A stretch of 5,257 nucleotides of DNA, from NCBI GenBank assembly GCA_013812805.1, contig JACCSV010000188.1, positions 1-5,257 on the forward strand. The letters run 5' to 3'. Below the pieces are notes generated by a model. It was not told the origin of the DNA. It did no database searches and was given only the letters and a program-made list of their open reading frames with translations. The position numbers and the translations under genes were made by a program. This stretch comes from Sphingomonas sp. GTDB lineage: Bacteria > Pseudomonadota > Alphaproteobacteria > Sphingomonadales > Sphingomonadaceae. This document shows positions 4,533 through 5,257 of this stretch, one piece after another (the first letter of the stretch is position 1; each line of letters starts with the position of its first letter).

Positions 4533-5257
4533 ATGAGCGTGAGGTCCCGCGCAACTGCTCGCAGTCTGGCCGTAGCTGCTGCGGCCGCTCTGGTCCTCAC
4601 AATCACCGGCGCCTTCGACACCGGCGATGAGCCGTTCCACAAGCGACTGATCTACTGGCTCGCGGTCATGGCGGCAGGATCGGCCTGGGGGCAGATGTGC
4701 CAGTTGTTGCTGGCGAGGTGGACGGACTTGGACGGCCGGCCTTGGCTGCACATTCTGGCGCTCACCGGCGCCGTTGCCGTGCCAATGTCGCTATTCGTCT
4801 GGGCAGCGACGGGACTCTTCTTCCACGGTGAGCTTTATCCTGTGTCCTTCCTTCAGTTGCTGGTGGTGCCGGTGGTTACCGTCACGGCCGCGGTTTGCGC
4901 GCTGATCGTTTTTCTTGGCCGTGCGACGCCGGTCCAGACTCACATATTCCTCGACGCGGACACCCCGGTGAGGTTCATCGAGCGCCTGCCGCTTCGCCTG
5001 AGACGCGCGCGACTGATCGCCGTGGAGGCGGAAGACCATTATTTGCGCGTGCACACCGATCGAGGATCGGACCTGATCCTCATGCGCTTGTCTGACGCTC
5101 TGACCGAGCTGGACGGCTTGGAGGGGGCCCAGACCCACCGGAGTTGGTGGGTCGCGAAGGACGCGGTACGGGACGCCAGCCGAGGCGACGGGCGCGCCAC
5201 CCTCACGCTCGATGGCGGGCTCACCGCTCCGGTCAGCCGCCGCTACGCACGCTCGCT
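4533..5257 (+). CDS. Membrane-anchored LytTR-family transcriptional regulator, 3' end off window
   Basis: The frame is open from ATG 4533 to the right edge (241 codons plus two bases), so the last residues and stop are missing; probably only a few are lost. Four hydrophobic segments at about 11-28, 38-61, 72-97 and 105-128 form a membrane domain. A short linker leads to a LytTR DNA-binding domain at about 146-241, with signatures FIERLP, VEAEDHYLRVHT (164-175), ILMRLSDALTEL (182-193) and THRSWWVAKDAV (201-212), ending in VSRRYARS. There is no receiver domain, so it is not a classical LytR/AgrA response regulator. It belongs to the membrane-bound LytTR type, often paired with a small membrane inhibitor; no such partner is inside the window. 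DNA binding would occur at the inner membrane face. No strong Shine-Dalgarno precedes the ATG, but no better in-frame start is seen after the TAG near 4482. Confidence 0.87.
   Translation, partial: MSVRSRATARSLAVAAAAALVLTITGAFDTGDEPFHKRLIYWLAVMAAGSAWGQMCQLLLARWTDLDGRPWLHILALTGAVAVPMSLFVWAATGLFFHGELYPVSFLQLLVVPVVTVTAAVCALIVFLGRATPVQTHIFLDADTPVRFIERLPLRLRRARLIAVEAEDHYLRVHTDRGSDLILMRLSDALTELDGLEGAQTHRSWWVAKDAVRDASRGDGRATLTLDGGLTAPVSRRYARS

Noticed and set aside
4452..5138. Minus-strand frames of 99 and 115 codons
   Set aside because: Antisense to the LytTR regulator, which is continuous and domain-supported on the plus strand.
1..5257. CRISPR arrays, tRNA/rRNA genes, insertion-sequence ends or transposase
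   Set aside because: None seen: no regularly spaced repeats beyond two units, no cloverleaf sequence, no transposase-like protein in any frame.

Overview
The window looks like an accessory stretch of a GC-rich alphaproteobacterial chromosome, most likely a sphingomonad (Sphingomonadales). That placement is inferred from protein style: a membrane-anchored LytTR regulator, a DUF998 protein, a glutathione S-transferase remnant, GTG/TTG starts, and an intergenic repeat with a TGTCCGC...CGGACAT dyad. It rests on recall of families, not on a search.

Layout, left to right. (1) Positions 1-930, minus strand: the 5' 310 codons of a modification-dependent-type restriction endonuclease that runs off the left edge. 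An N-terminal reader-like domain is followed by a PD-(D/E)XK core. (2) 1049-1252, plus: a 67-residue XRE-family repressor, divergent from the nuclease, with a 19-bp dyad upstream. (3) 1369-2348, minus: three small genes in a probable operon, in transcription order an 85-residue DUF5678-like protein, a retropepsin-like aspartic protease overlapping it by 26 bp, and an 81-residue protein that looks cut short. (4) 2563-2916, minus: an unrecognised 117-residue protein. (5) 3022-3341, plus: the C-terminal part of a glutathione S-transferase, 5'-truncated and broken by a one-base frameshift. A DUF998 membrane protein (3359-3997) follows 17 nt later. (6) 3767-4192, minus: a second XRE repressor, about 82% identical to the first, convergent with DUF998. 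Its normal stop is missing, so the frame reads on antisense through DUF998. (7) 4193-4532: no gene, but a second copy of the 19-bp dyad, a long-armed hairpin and a two-unit tandem repeat. (8) 4533-5257, plus: a four-helix membrane-bound LytTR regulator that runs off the right edge.

How the parts may fit. The two XRE genes share protein and upstream dyad, so they probably bind the same operator, autoregulate and may cross-talk. The left one is placed like a restriction-modification controller gene. The middle is a patchwork of small genes and gene debris, as expected for a region shaped by repeated insertion and deletion. The two gene ends at the window edges are true coding regions that a start-to-stop ORF search would miss.
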